From positions 1,107,810 through 1,171,809 of the forward strand of contig NZ_KI519420.1 in assembly GCF_000482465.1 (NCBI RefSeq): DNA of 64,000 bases, in the 5' to 3' direction. Under the pieces are notes generated by a model. That model saw nothing but the letters and a program-made list of their open reading frames with translations, did not search any database and was not told where the DNA came from. Below, in pieces: positions 8,662 to 17,301 of this stretch. This DNA comes from Runella limosa DSM 17973. GTDB taxonomy: Bacteria; Bacteroidota; Bacteroidia; Cytophagales; Spirosomataceae. The stretch's first letter is position 1, and each line of letters begins with the position of its first letter. The position numbers were made by a program, and so were the translations under genes.

Positions 8662-9068
8662 GATACTATCATTTTTTCGCTTGCATCATAAACAATAAGC
8701 CTAATGTGATAGGTTTCTATCGCTTCTATTATCATTCCTAAACTTTCAAAGGCTCGATTCGCATGGGAAGGAATCGCCAAGTACAGGATTCGTTCTGGTT
8801 CTTGTTTACGTAGCCCAATCAAATAATTCATATACTGTCCTAGCGCAGTATGAAAATCATAGACCAATGAAGGGTTCAAAAAACTTTTAACTTCAACAGC
8901 AATTTTCTGAAGCCCTCGCTCTGCCGCAAACATTTTTTCTGCGCCCAAATCAATATCTTGTTTTGGGCGAAATTCAGGTATATTGATTGTATAAGGATCA
9001 TGTGTAATGCTCCACCCCTCTTTTTCAAGGGCCACTCTTACAGCCTGATGAAATATATCCTTTGCCAT
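8649..9068 (-). CDS. xisH: XisH-like protein (endonuclease-fold partner of XisI)
   Basis: XisH proteins have a PD-(D/E)XK-like core. In this 139-residue copy the start AKDIFHQAVRVALEKEGW, the aspartate in DIDLGAEKMFAAERG and the EVKSF strand (Glu-x-Lys) near residue 57 fit that fold, followed by FHTALGQYMNYLIGL. The xisH-xisI pair occurs in cyanobacteria, Chloroflexi and Bacteroidota, usually far from any fdxN element. Here it is wedged between the rfaE1-like kinase gene (gap 16 bp) and hemC. Function outside cyanobacteria is unknown; an association with mobile DNA or defence is inference. Confidence 0.9.
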   Translation of the reverse strand: MAKDIFHQAVRVALEKEGWSITHDPYTINIPEFRPKQDIDLGAEKMFAAERGLQKIAVEVKSFLNPSLVYDFHTALGQYMNYLIGLRKQEPERILYLAIPSHANRAFESLGMIIEAIETYHIRLIVYDASEKMIVSWKN

Positions 9069-9084
9069 TGTTAACCCCCTCCTT

Positions 9085-10065
9085 CTATCCTAAACTCTTC
9101 TTCGCCTCTGCTTTCAGGATTTCTTTATCAATCGGCACTACCCCAACGTGTTCGCAAACGAGTCCGCCGCCTAGGTTGGAAAGTTCGGCTACAGTCGCTG
9201 GTGCAACCCCCAATGCCACCGCACAAGCGGCAATACTAATAACAGTATCTCCTGCCCCCGATACATCGGCGATTTCGCGTTGATGCGCTGGACTGCGGTG
9301 TTGTTTGTCCAAATAATCAATATACACTCCTCGCTCCGAGAGGGTCACAAATGCTCCTTTGGCGTTGAGTTCGTAGCGGAGTTTTTTTACGACAGCTTTC
9401 AGTTCGTCTTCATTCCGTACATCGAACTCTACTTTCAACCCTTCTTTCAGTTCCTTTAGATTCGGTTTGAACAAAGTGACGTTTTGGTAGGCCAAAAAGT
9501 TGCGTTTTTTTGGGTCAACCACCGTCGGAATCCCTAATAAGTTGGCCGCATCGGTGATTTCTTTGATGACGTTGGGGCACAAAACGCCTTTATCATAGTC
9601 TTCAAAAAGAACAACGTGGCACTCGGGTAAAAGTGCTTTGGCCTTCTCAATCAGCTGCGCTTGTTCTTCCAGCGTTATTACTTTATCGGTTTCAGTATCC
9701 ACTCGAACCACCTGCTGCGAACCCGCAATGATACGTTCTTTGATAGTCGTGATGCGGTCGGGGCTTTGTAAGATTCCGTCGGTGCGCAACTGACGCTTTG
9801 TCAATTCGCCCAATAAATTCTGTCCCTCCGTATCTTGCCCCACCACCGAGCAAATAATGGGTTCGGCGCCGAGCGCGTGTATATTCAAAATTACATTCCC
9901 TGCTCCTCCCAAACGGTATTCGCGGCGTTGGGCCACGACTACAGGGACGGGTGCTTCGGGCGAGATTCGGTCCACTTTCCCCCACACGTAGGCATCCAAC
10001 ATCACATCTCCTACAATCAGTACGCGCAGTTGGTTAAAAGAATCGAACAGTTGGTCAATAGTCAT
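9085..10065 (-). CDS. rfaE1: D-glycero-beta-D-manno-heptose-7-phosphate kinase-like PfkB protein
   Basis: The protein is a PfkB/ribokinase-family sugar kinase of 326 residues, equal to the kinase half of E. coli HldE, which makes heptose bisphosphate for lipopolysaccharide core. Visible features: VLIVGDVMLDAYVWGKVDRISPE (seen as VLIVGDVMLD then YVWGKVDRISPE), YRLGGAGNVILN, TTIKERIIAG, the KPNLKEL strand and the catalytic GAGD near residue 275. The cytidylyltransferase half is missing, so it would be a stand-alone rfaE1. ATG 10065 is preferred over an in-frame TTG at 10080 that would overlap trpG. The gap to trpG is 4 bp. Confidence 0.9.
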   Translation of the reverse strand: MTIDQLFDSFNQLRVLIVGDVMLDAYVWGKVDRISPEAPVPVVVAQRREYRLGGAGNVILNIHALGAEPIICSVVGQDTEGQNLLGELTKRQLRTDGILQSPDRITTIKERIIAGSQQVVRVDTETDKVITLEEQAQLIEKAKALLPECHVVLFEDYDKGVLCPNVIKEITDAANLLGIPTVVDPKKRNFLAYQNVTLFKPNLKELKEGLKVEFDVRNEDELKAVVKKLRYELNAKGAFVTLSERGVYIDYLDKQHRSPAHQREIADVSGAGDTVISIAACAVALGVAPATVAELSNLGGGLVCEHVGVVPIDKEILKAEAKKSLG

Positions 10066-10069
10066 ACGA

Positions 10070-10636
10070 TTAAATAGCAAGCCAATTTTGTAGCATTTGT
10101 TTTCCGTGCTCTGTTAGCACCGACTCAGGGTGGAACTGTACTCCGCGCACGTCGTACGTATTGTGACGAAGTGCCATCACTTGGCCATTTTCGTCCACGG
10201 CTGTGATGGTCATGGTATCGGGTACGGTTTCGCCCACCACTGTCCATGAGTGATAGCGCCCTACTTGAAACGACGACGGAAGTCCTTTGAACAAAGGTTC
10301 ATTGGCATCTGTTACAATGGCTTTATCACTAATGCCGTGAAGCACATCCGACATATTGTTTAGGCTTGCCCCAAATACTTCCCCAATGCCTTGATGCCCT
10401 AAGCATACACCCATGATGCTTTTTGTCGGGGCGTAAGTGCGCACTAAATCTTGCAAAATCCCTGCTTCTGACGGAATGCCAGGGCCAGGTGAAAGAAGAA
10501 TTTTATCATAGTTGGCGACATCTTCCAGCGCAATTTTATCGTTGCGGTGCACTTCCACATCATCGTGCAACTCACGAAGGATATACACCAAGTTGTAAGT
10601 GAAAGAGTCGTAATTATCAAGAACCAAAATTTTCAT
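10070..10636 (-). CDS. trpG: Anthranilate/aminodeoxychorismate synthase glutamine amidotransferase subunit
   Basis: This class I glutamine amidotransferase supplies ammonia to anthranilate synthase (TrpE) or, as PabA, to aminodeoxychorismate synthase. From ATG 10636 it has 188 residues. The nucleophile is C78 in GVCLGHQ, with H169 and E171 in QFHPES completing the triad; LDNYDSFTYNL and LSPGPGIP are family marks. Sequence alone does not separate TrpG from PabA, but position at the head of the trp genes favours TrpG. A full Bacteroidota promoter lies just upstream (10655-10685), so it is probably the first gene of the transcript. trpE is not in the window. Confidence 0.92.
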   Translation of the reverse strand: MKILVLDNYDSFTYNLVYILRELHDDVEVHRNDKIALEDVANYDKILLSPGPGIPSEAGILQDLVRTYAPTKSIMGVCLGHQGIGEVFGASLNNMSDVLHGISDKAIVTDANEPLFKGLPSSFQVGRYHSWTVVGETVPDTMTITAVDENGQVMALRHNTYDVRGVQFHPESVLTEHGKQMLQNWLAI

Positions 10637-10654
10637 AGTAATAGCTATTTGTGG

Positions 10655-10685
10655 CAAAAGTACCCAATTCCGTCCGTACCTCAAA
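10655..10685 (-). promoter_or_regulatory. Bacteroidota-type promoter for trpG
   Basis: On the minus strand TTTG (10685-10682) is followed after exactly 19 bases by TACTTTTG (10662-10655). This matches the known Bacteroidota consensus TTTG-N19-TAnnTTTG. It ends 19 bp before the trpG ATG and overlaps the last bases of mgsA. It would make trpG the first gene of the long trp/hem transcript. Confidence 0.75.
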
Positions 10686-11130
10686 CCTTACGTTTAAGAT
10701 AGGAGTCGTAGTCGGGTAAGATGGTTTCATATTCTTGGTACATCAACGGGGAAGTGAGGATATAATCGGCCGTGATGCGGTCGCAAGCCATGGGAATGTT
10801 CCAAAGTACCCCCAAACGCAAAAGCGCTTTGATGTCAGGGTCGTGCGGCTGTGCCGACATAGGATCCCAGAAAAAAATAAGCACATCAAGGCGCCCTTCG
10901 GCAATCATTGCCCCAATCTGCTGGTCGCCGCCGAGCGGCCCACTAAGCAGGCGCGTGACGTGGACGTCGAGGGCATCTTCTAGCAACCGCCCCGTCGTTC
11001 CTGTTCCAAACAATTGATGGCGACCCAAAGTAGCCTTATTATACACCGCCCATTCGATGAGTTCGGCTTTTTTGTTATCGTGTGCCACAAGCGCAATTCG
11101 CTTTCGGGCTGGAGTAAGGCGGGTTTGCAT
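10681..11130 (-). CDS. mgsA: Methylglyoxal synthase
   Basis: MgsA converts dihydroxyacetone phosphate to methylglyoxal and phosphate, a bypass that relieves sugar-phosphate stress. From ATG 11130 (MQTRLTPARKRIALVAHDNKK, read as MQTRLTPARK then RIALVAHDNKK) the protein has 149 residues against 152 in E. coli. Catalytic residues are visible as D69 in PLGGDQQIG and as H96 and D99 in QPHDPD; FGTGTTGRLL binds phosphate. An upstream extension in frame would run through a probable nadE terminator at 11180-11196, which supports the shorter start. The gene ends inside the trpG promoter region. Confidence 0.95.
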   Translation of the reverse strand: MQTRLTPARKRIALVAHDNKKAELIEWAVYNKATLGRHQLFGTGTTGRLLEDALDVHVTRLLSGPLGGDQQIGAMIAEGRLDVLIFFWDPMSAQPHDPDIKALLRLGVLWNIPMACDRITADYILTSPLMYQEYETILPDYDSYLKRKV

Positions 11131-11179
11131 ATTGTAGTATAAGTATTCGTTACAGAGTTTGCACATAAGAAAACAAACC

Positions 11180-11196
11180 AAAAAGCCGATTCGGCT
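11180..11196 (-). terminator. Weak intrinsic terminator after nadE
   Basis: Read on the minus strand, a 5-bp stem AGCCG/CGGCT with a 3-base loop is followed by a T-run. It lies about 90 bp past the nadE stop and just before mgsA. The stem is short, so termination may be partial. Confidence 0.4.
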
Positions 11197-11282
11197 GCTT
11201 TCGGTGTTTCTATGTGTTTATTCCTATGTTTTCTATGTGTTTAAAATCAATGCGTCTTCATCTAGCATTTATTTTTACACCC

Positions 11283-13307
11283 CTAAAACCCAATTTTCCC
11301 TTTACGACCTTTCGTATTTTTCCCTTCAAAATAGGTTTTTAACTCTTCAAGCTCTTTCTCAAACCCTCCCGACAAAATCGGGAAACGACACCACGCCCGA
11401 GGGTCTAAGTTGTAATCGTCGAGATGGAAGCCTGGGGCGTAACGCTCTCGCTTCCATTGATTTCGGCTCCATAATTTAAAGAAACGATCAACTGACGCGT
11501 ACAACGTTTCCCTTGAATATTTTTCGGCAAAACGCACTTCCATGCTACGGAAACAATCGACAGGGGACTTCTTGTCGCGAATCGCTACTTCCTCAATGGC
11601 ATCCAATACCTCGTAAGGCATCAAATCTTTCTCGTCGGTTTGCATCCGTTCTTTAGGGCGCAATTCGGCCGTGGGCTGCAAGCTGTTTACTTTTTGCAAA
11701 CCTTCCACTTTAATATGGTGTCCTTTGACGTGGCATCCGATGGTTTCGAGCCATACCAACCACTGCCGCAGCCAGTATTTGTCAATCCCCGCAATAGGGC
11801 TAATGCTCCCCGCCGTGTCACCGTCCATGGTACAATACCCCACGGCAACTTCAGAACGGTTGGAGGTAGCGAGTAACAAATGTCCGTATAAGTTAGCCAA
11901 CATCCATACGCTCGGGGCACGTACCCTCGCTTGGATATTTTGCAACGGAATATCGTCTTGCTCCCACGTGAGGTCGCGGCCAATTTGCTCCTCGATAAGC
12001 CCTTTGTAGGTTTCTACTAGGCCATTGATATTAATGTTGTGGAAAGTCGCGCCGATTGAATGAGCCAAACTTGCCGCCGATTCGTAGGTGTCGGTAGAAC
12101 TATTTTCTGTCCCTTGATAAATACTATGAATCAACTGTTTGGCAATACCCTCCACGGTCGTTTCTTGCTGAATTTTTTTGATATGACCCAGTTTTTGTTT
12201 GAACGCTTCGAGCCCAATGCTTTCATCGGCCAAACGAATCATCAAGCCACACAATGCTACGCAAGCACAAGAATCAGCCCCGCCCGAAAGTGACACCGTA
12301 AAACCATACGAACGGGATTTGCGGAGGTAATCAAACAATCCTAAACAAACAGCCCGCGCAAACTCTTCTTCTTTTAAATACCCGCCACGCTCAAAAGGCT
12401 CTAACTCGGCCACTTGGTACGCGGGTGCTACTTCGTGCCACTGGAAGGTATCGGTCACTTTCCAATTTCCGCCAGGAACGGGCGATTTTACCTGCGAATG
12501 GGAAAGTCGGGTGACATCGGTATCAATGACCGCCGAAGTAATGTAATAATCGGCATAGCCAAACCGTGGGCTAGAGGCCAACAACGTACCATCGCTGGCA
12601 ATCATGGCATCGCCGTCAAAAAGAAGGCGACCCGCTTCGTTGCCAAGCAAGTTGGTATAAACATAACTACACGAAAACGAGCGAGAGCCGTCAATGACGA
12701 GTCGCTCACGGGTCATGAATTTCTGGAAAGCAAACGGGCTGGCACTCGGATTGAGGATAATGTCAACGCCTCGGTCAAAATGCAAACGCCCTGGACGTTG
12801 GGCCACCCACGCATCTTCACAAATTTCAAACCCAATTCGGATACCCGATAAATCAAAAATCAAATCGCCAACGGGATACGAAAAGTCACCTACTTTTACT
12901 TCGTCACGCATCCCCGCAGGCCAACGGTGAAACCAACGGTCTTCGTAGAAAAGTCCGTAGTTGGGCAAATGTTGCTTGGCCACAAATCCAAGAATACGCT
13001 TATTGACAATCAAACAAGCCGTGTTGTATATTTTATTGTTGAATCGCAAAGGAAGTCCTACCGCGACGGCAATACCCGTCGTATGAGGGGCAATTTCGTG
13101 CAAACTTTCAATGGCCTGTGCAAGGGTATTTGCACTGTAAAAAGCATCGTCGCAGCCATAGCCTGTAATACATAATTCGGGCAAGCAAAGCAGGCTAATC
13201 TCTTGTTGGCGAGCGTCTTCAATCGAACTTACGATGTGTTTACGATTCGATTCCCACGCTAAAGGAGTGGTATTGATAGTGCCTGCGGCTACTTTAATGA
13301 TAGACAT
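11283..13307 (-). CDS. nadE: Glutamine-dependent NAD+ synthetase
   Basis: This two-domain enzyme makes NAD+ from nicotinate adenine dinucleotide, ATP and glutamine. Residues 1-300 form the nitrilase-type glutaminase with the Glu-Lys-Cys triad visible as E44 (LPELCITGYG), K111 (FVAKQHLPNYG) and C163 (FEICEDAW). The synthetase domain follows with the ATP loop SLSGGADSCA near residue 342 and RSEVAVGYCTMDGD. The length of 674 residues fits the long glutamine-dependent class, so free ammonia is not needed. It stands alone between mgsA and a thioredoxin-fold gene. The identification is secure. Confidence 0.96.
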   Translation of the reverse strand: MSIIKVAAGTINTTPLAWESNRKHIVSSIEDARQQEISLLCLPELCITGYGCDDAFYSANTLAQAIESLHEIAPHTTGIAVAVGLPLRFNNKIYNTACLIVNKRILGFVAKQHLPNYGLFYEDRWFHRWPAGMRDEVKVGDFSYPVGDLIFDLSGIRIGFEICEDAWVAQRPGRLHFDRGVDIILNPSASPFAFQKFMTRERLVIDGSRSFSCSYVYTNLLGNEAGRLLFDGDAMIASDGTLLASSPRFGYADYYITSAVIDTDVTRLSHSQVKSPVPGGNWKVTDTFQWHEVAPAYQVAELEPFERGGYLKEEEFARAVCLGLFDYLRKSRSYGFTVSLSGGADSCACVALCGLMIRLADESIGLEAFKQKLGHIKKIQQETTVEGIAKQLIHSIYQGTENSSTDTYESAASLAHSIGATFHNININGLVETYKGLIEEQIGRDLTWEQDDIPLQNIQARVRAPSVWMLANLYGHLLLATSNRSEVAVGYCTMDGDTAGSISPIAGIDKYWLRQWLVWLETIGCHVKGHHIKVEGLQKVNSLQPTAELRPKERMQTDEKDLMPYEVLDAIEEVAIRDKKSPVDCFRSMEVRFAEKYSRETLYASVDRFFKLWSRNQWKRERYAPGFHLDDYNLDPRAWCRFPILSGGFEKELEELKTYFEGKNTKGRKGKIGF

Positions 13308-13386
13308 AGCAGAAAGAATGGTTTATAAAATCCCTGCAAAGGTGCAAAGTTGTCCCTTTTTATCAGCGTATCAGGGGCTAAAACTT

Positions 13387-13893
13387 TCAGCTACTTTTTT
13401 TACGGTTAATCAGGCAGCCTACGGCTTCGGTGCGATGAGGGGCAATAGTTTTTCCTGAAATAAGCGCTTCTAGAGCATTTTGAAGATAAAATTCGGTGGT
13501 TTTAGGACGGTACTTGCCAAGTCCAAAAAACTGGTTGTCAACCGCCCCGCGATACACTTCTTGGCCTTGGACATTGAGCAATACAACCTCAGGCGTCGTG
13601 CGCGCGTCATAGCGTTCGACCAGCTTGTGTTTTCGGTCTATTACGTAGGGCAATGTAAATTGGTATTCTTTGGCAAAAGTCCTTACTTCCGACTTTTTAA
13701 GAGACTTGGTGGAAAAAACAGCCGTAAACGCAACGTTTTGGCCATATTTATCGTACATTTCTTGTAATCGTTTGGTAGTTTTTTGGCAAATTGGGCACTC
13801 GGTATCATAAAAAACAAACAAACGTCCCTGAGAATGAGCCGCTAACCCACAAAGATAGAACGATATGAATAAAAGCAACTTTGACCAAACCAT
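13387..13893 (-). CDS. Exported thioredoxin-fold protein with CPIC motif
   Basis: The 168 residues start with a signal peptide (about 1-21, LLLFISFYLCGLAAHSQ) and then a thioredoxin fold. The redox pair is CPIC in YDTECPICQKTTKRL near residue 34, and the cis-proline region is RTTPEVVLLN. The C-terminal segment EAVGCLI resembles the extra cysteine motif of redoxins found with periplasmic c-type cytochrome systems. It probably acts as a periplasmic disulfide reductase of the TlpA/AhpC-like group; the partner is unknown. A TAnnTTTG box lies 24 bp upstream. The gene is divergent from the first SusC. Confidence 0.85.
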   Translation of the reverse strand: MVWSKLLLFISFYLCGLAAHSQGRLFVFYDTECPICQKTTKRLQEMYDKYGQNVAFTAVFSTKSLKKSEVRTFAKEYQFTLPYVIDRKHKLVERYDARTTPEVVLLNVQGQEVYRGAVDNQFFGLGKYRPKTTEFYLQNALEALISGKTIAPHRTEAVGCLINRKKSS

Positions 13894-14215
13894 CTTAAAG
13901 TCGTCGTTAATTATCCCAAAATTAGATACAGTACTTTGGAAAACATTCAGTAGAATCTTTCGTTCTTAAAAGTACAAATAATTTGGACAAGCCTGTTTTT
14001 GCCTGACTTTTTTGTCTAACTTTTCGCCAACAACTAAGCGCTGTCTTGAGGATAAAGCTTGTTTTTAGATAAACTTTGTTGATTATCAGTTGTTTACTAA
14101 AAGTGACTTCGTTTGTCTGGTCGCAAAAACGCTGACAATTAGCCCAATTCGTATATTTTTTCTAACCTAATAGCTAATTTTTTTCCGAAACGCCTGATTT
14201 ATAAAATACGTTTAC
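13894..14215. promoter_or_regulatory. Divergent promoter region (thioredoxin gene / susC)
   Basis: This 322-bp AT-rich stretch has no coding frame. For the minus-strand gene, CAAAATTA at 13917-13924 is a TAATTTTG minus-7 box read in reverse, but a TTTG at the correct distance is missing. For susC I see AT-rich tracts near 14151-14163, but no full TTTG-N19-TAnnTTTG match, so its control site stays unassigned. Confidence 0.4.
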
Positions 14216-17200
14216 ATGAATCAATTGTTACGCAAGTCTTTCTTCATTTTAAGCATGACCTTGGGCTTCTATGGAGCACTCTGGGCCCAAAATCGTACGA
14301 TAACGGGCAAGGTCACTTCTGCTACCGACGCGCAGCCTTTGCCAGGCGTAAACGTTACCCTTAAAGGCGCTACCACGGGGGTTTCGACAGACGGCGAGGG
14401 GAGCTACCGGATTGCGGTGCCCGACGGAAAAGTGACCTTGGCTTTTTCGTTTGTCGGAATGCTCAGTCAAGAGGTGGTGGTCACTAATCGAACTATCATC
14501 AACGTCGAACTTCTCGAAAGCCCTACTCAGCTCAACGAAGTTGTGGTGACAGGTTACACAACCACCCAACAAAAGGATGTCATTAGTGCCATGACAACCG
14601 TGAAAGGGGATCGCCTCAAAAATTTGCCCGTTTCGGGGATTGACCAAGCCTTACAAGGACAAGCGGCTGGAGTTCGCGTGTCGGCATCGTCAGGAACACC
14701 TGGCGGGGGGGTAAAAGTGGTTATTCGAGGAAACACCTCTATCAATGCCTCTAACCGTCCGTTGATGATTGTCGATGGGATTCCAGTGTATGACGGAGCC
14801 GTATCACAATTTAGTTACGGAGGCCAGCAAGACAACGCGATTTCGGCTTTTAACACCAGCGATGTTGAGTCCATTCACGTCCTTAAAGACGCCTCAGCTA
14901 AGGCAATTTATGGGGCAAGAGGAGCCAATGGCGTAGTACTAATTACGACAAAACGCGGCAAAGCCAACCAAAAAACCAACATTACATTTGATGTACAGCG
15001 CGGGGTGTCGGACGTGGTTAAGCGCCTAGACTTGTTAAGCTCCAGCGAAATTTTGACCCTTCAACGCGAGGCTGTGGCCAATTTTAATGCCAAACAAACC
15101 CGCTTTCAAGACATGGTTGACCCCGATGCCCTTGGATTAATTCCTGGCGTGACGGATGCGGTTAATACCAATTGGGTCGATGAAATTCTTCGTAAAGGGA
15201 TTTATCAACAATACCAACTTTCTACTTCGGGAGGAAACGATCGTACGCGCTTTTATTTGAGTGGTAGCTACCGCGACGAAGAAGGGGTGCAGCTCAACAA
15301 CCGTTTTGCGCGTTATACGGGTTCTTTTAACCTCGACCATAAAGCTTCTCCCAAACTTTCGTTTGGCTTAAACTTAAGCATTGGTAGTACCAAAAACCGC
15401 CGTGTGTTTAGCGACAACGCCGTGGACGGCGTTTATGGTTCGGCACTTCGTAGCTTACCGTTTTATGCACCTTTTAACGAGCAATCAAAACTTTACACCC
15501 CCAACGACCCCAACTACCAAGGCTTCCCCAACGGTAATCCCGTGGCGGAGGCATTGTTGCCACGTCAGCTAACGTACGGGATTAAGTTTTTGGGCGGTCT
15601 GAATGCCGAATATGCTTTCATGCCAAATCTCCGTCTTCGTACCAAGTTTAGCATGGATTACAACGGCTCGCAAGAAGATACCTACAATCCCACAGGAACA
15701 TTTTACGGAAGTTTGCCGTCGATTGGGGGACAAGGTTACGGGGCGTATGGAACGTCTTCGTTGGCAACCTTCTTAAATTCGACCATCTTAACTTACAACA
15801 CCAGCATTTCTGAAGACCACCACATTAGTGGATTGGTGGGAGGGGAGCTTCTTCATTCGCAGGGACTTTCGTCGGGAGTGCAAGGGCGTATTTTTCCACG
15901 AGACGAATTTACGTATATCACGTCGGCAGGGGTGGTAGATGCAGGTAGTTCGTTTTTCGCTCAAAACGGTTTAGTATCTGGTTTTGGAGAAATAAAATAC
16001 GATTACAAAGACAAGTATTTGTTTAGCGCCACTGCTCGCTACGACGGTTCGTCGCGTTTTGGGCAAGACCGCAAATTTGGTTTCTTCCCTTCGGCTTCGG
16101 TAGGCTGGCGCCTAAAAGAAGAAGGCTTTTTGAAAGATGTGGGCTTTATTGAAGACTTAAAACTCAGAGCAAGTTATGGTTATACAGGAAACGAACGTAT
16201 CGGAAACTTCCAGTTTTTAGGAACGTGGGGAGCCACGACTTACAATGGTTCGTCGGGGGTGGGGCCAATTAGCCTTAGCAATCCGAACTTGCAATGGGAA
16301 CGGACACGAGAAACCAACATTGGCTTGGACGTGGCGTTTTGGAAAGGCCGCTTGAGTTTCACGGCCGAAGTGTATGACAACCTTACCGACGCTCTTTTGT
16401 TTGCCGAACCACTACCTGCCACTACGGGCTTTGGCTCGCTCCAAGGAAACATCGGCAGCATCTCAAACCGAGGGTTTGAGTTCACCTTACGTTCGGTCAA
16501 TTTTGACGGCGCATTTCGCTGGACTACCGATTTGAACGTGTCTCGCAATGATAACAAGGTGGTAGCGTTGGCCTCAGAACAGCCTTTATTCCGTGGGTTT
16601 TCGGCAGCGGGAGTGGGATCTACCAATGTCATCAAAGTAGGCGAACCCCTCGGAACGTTTTGGGGACTTAAATACCTAGGGGTGGACGTGGCAACTGGCG
16701 ATGCCTTGTACGAAGATTTTAATGGCGATGGCCGAATTACAACCGACGATGCGCAAGTGATTGGAAACGCCCAGCCCAAATTGATAGGTGGCTTGACAAA
16801 CACCTTTTCTTGGAATGGCTTTGATGTCAGTGCTTTCCTTCAATTTTCGTACGGAAATAGTGTTATGAACTACGGAAATTCGTTTTTGCTGAACCCAGGC
16901 ACTGACCTACGGGTGAACCAAACGCGGGCATCGTTGCGCCGTTGGCAGAAAGCAGGTGACATTACAGACGTGCCTCGTTATGAGTATAACAATACATACA
17001 ATAGCTACTCAAGTAGCCGCCTTGTGGAAGATGGCTCGTATTTGCGTCTTAAAAACGTGGCCATTGGTTATACGGTTCCAGCCAAGTGGACAAGCAAAAT
17101 AAAGCTTGGCACAGTACGCTTGTACGCTACGGGTACGAACCTTTGGACGTTGACGCGCTACACGGGCGCCGATCCAGAAGTAAGTACGCTCGACGGCTCG

Positions 17201-17278
17201 ACGGCAGCCCAAGGCATCGACTTCTTTACGTTACCGCAAGTGAAAACGATTGTGGGTGGGGTAACCGTAAATTTCTAA
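14216..17278 (+). CDS. SusC/RagA family TonB-dependent outer-membrane transporter
   Basis: SusC proteins are TonB-driven outer-membrane barrels that import oligomers captured by a SusD lid. The 1020 residues start with a signal peptide ending at GALWAQ. A carboxypeptidase-regulatory-like domain follows at about 24-100 (ITGKVTSATDAQPLPGVNV), then the SusC mark NEVVVTGYTTTQQKDV, the plug (VVIRGNTSINASNRPLMIVDG and IYGARGANGVVLITTK in pieces) and a 22-strand barrel ending in VTVNF with the terminal aromatic. There is no N-terminal STN signalling domain, so sigma/anti-sigma control through this protein is unlikely. It is followed by its SusD. The substrate is unknown. Confidence 0.96.
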   Translation: MNQLLRKSFFILSMTLGFYGALWAQNRTITGKVTSATDAQPLPGVNVTLKGATTGVSTDGEGSYRIAVPDGKVTLAFSFVGMLSQEVVVTNRTIINVELLESPTQLNEVVVTGYTTTQQKDVISAMTTVKGDRLKNLPVSGIDQALQGQAAGVRVSASSGTPGGGVKVVIRGNTSINASNRPLMIVDGIPVYDGAVSQFSYGGQQDNAISAFNTSDVESIHVLKDASAKAIYGARGANGVVLITTKRGKANQKTNITFDVQRGVSDVVKRLDLLSSSEILTLQREAVANFNAKQTRFQDMVDPDALGLIPGVTDAVNTNWVDEILRKGIYQQYQLSTSGGNDRTRFYLSGSYRDEEGVQLNNRFARYTGSFNLDHKASPKLSFGLNLSIGSTKNRRVFSDNAVDGVYGSALRSLPFYAPFNEQSKLYTPNDPNYQGFPNGNPVAEALLPRQLTYGIKFLGGLNAEYAFMPNLRLRTKFSMDYNGSQEDTYNPTGTFYGSLPSIGGQGYGAYGTSSLATFLNSTILTYNTSISEDHHISGLVGGELLHSQGLSSGVQGRIFPRDEFTYITSAGVVDAGSSFFAQNGLVSGFGEIKYDYKDKYLFSATARYDGSSRFGQDRKFGFFPSASVGWRLKEEGFLKDVGFIEDLKLRASYGYTGNERIGNFQFLGTWGATTYNGSSGVGPISLSNPNLQWERTRETNIGLDVAFWKGRLSFTAEVYDNLTDALLFAEPLPATTGFGSLQGNIGSISNRGFEFTLRSVNFDGAFRWTTDLNVSRNDNKVVALASEQPLFRGFSAAGVGSTNVIKVGEPLGTFWGLKYLGVDVATGDALYEDFNGDGRITTDDAQVIGNAQPKLIGGLTNTFSWNGFDVSAFLQFSYGNSVMNYGNSFLLNPGTDLRVNQTRASLRRWQKAGDITDVPRYEYNNTYNSYSSSRLVEDGSYLRLKNVAIGYTVPAKWTSKIKLGTVRLYATGTNLWTLTRYTGADPEVSTLDGSTAAQGIDFFTLPQVKTIVGGVTVNF

Positions 17279-17301
17279 CCAGCTTTAATCTCCCGAATTT
17301 T

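Noticed and set aside
8323-9068. XisH/XisI as proof of an fdxN-type excisable element
   Set aside because: No recombinase gene, no interrupted gene and no direct-repeat boundaries are visible around the pair.
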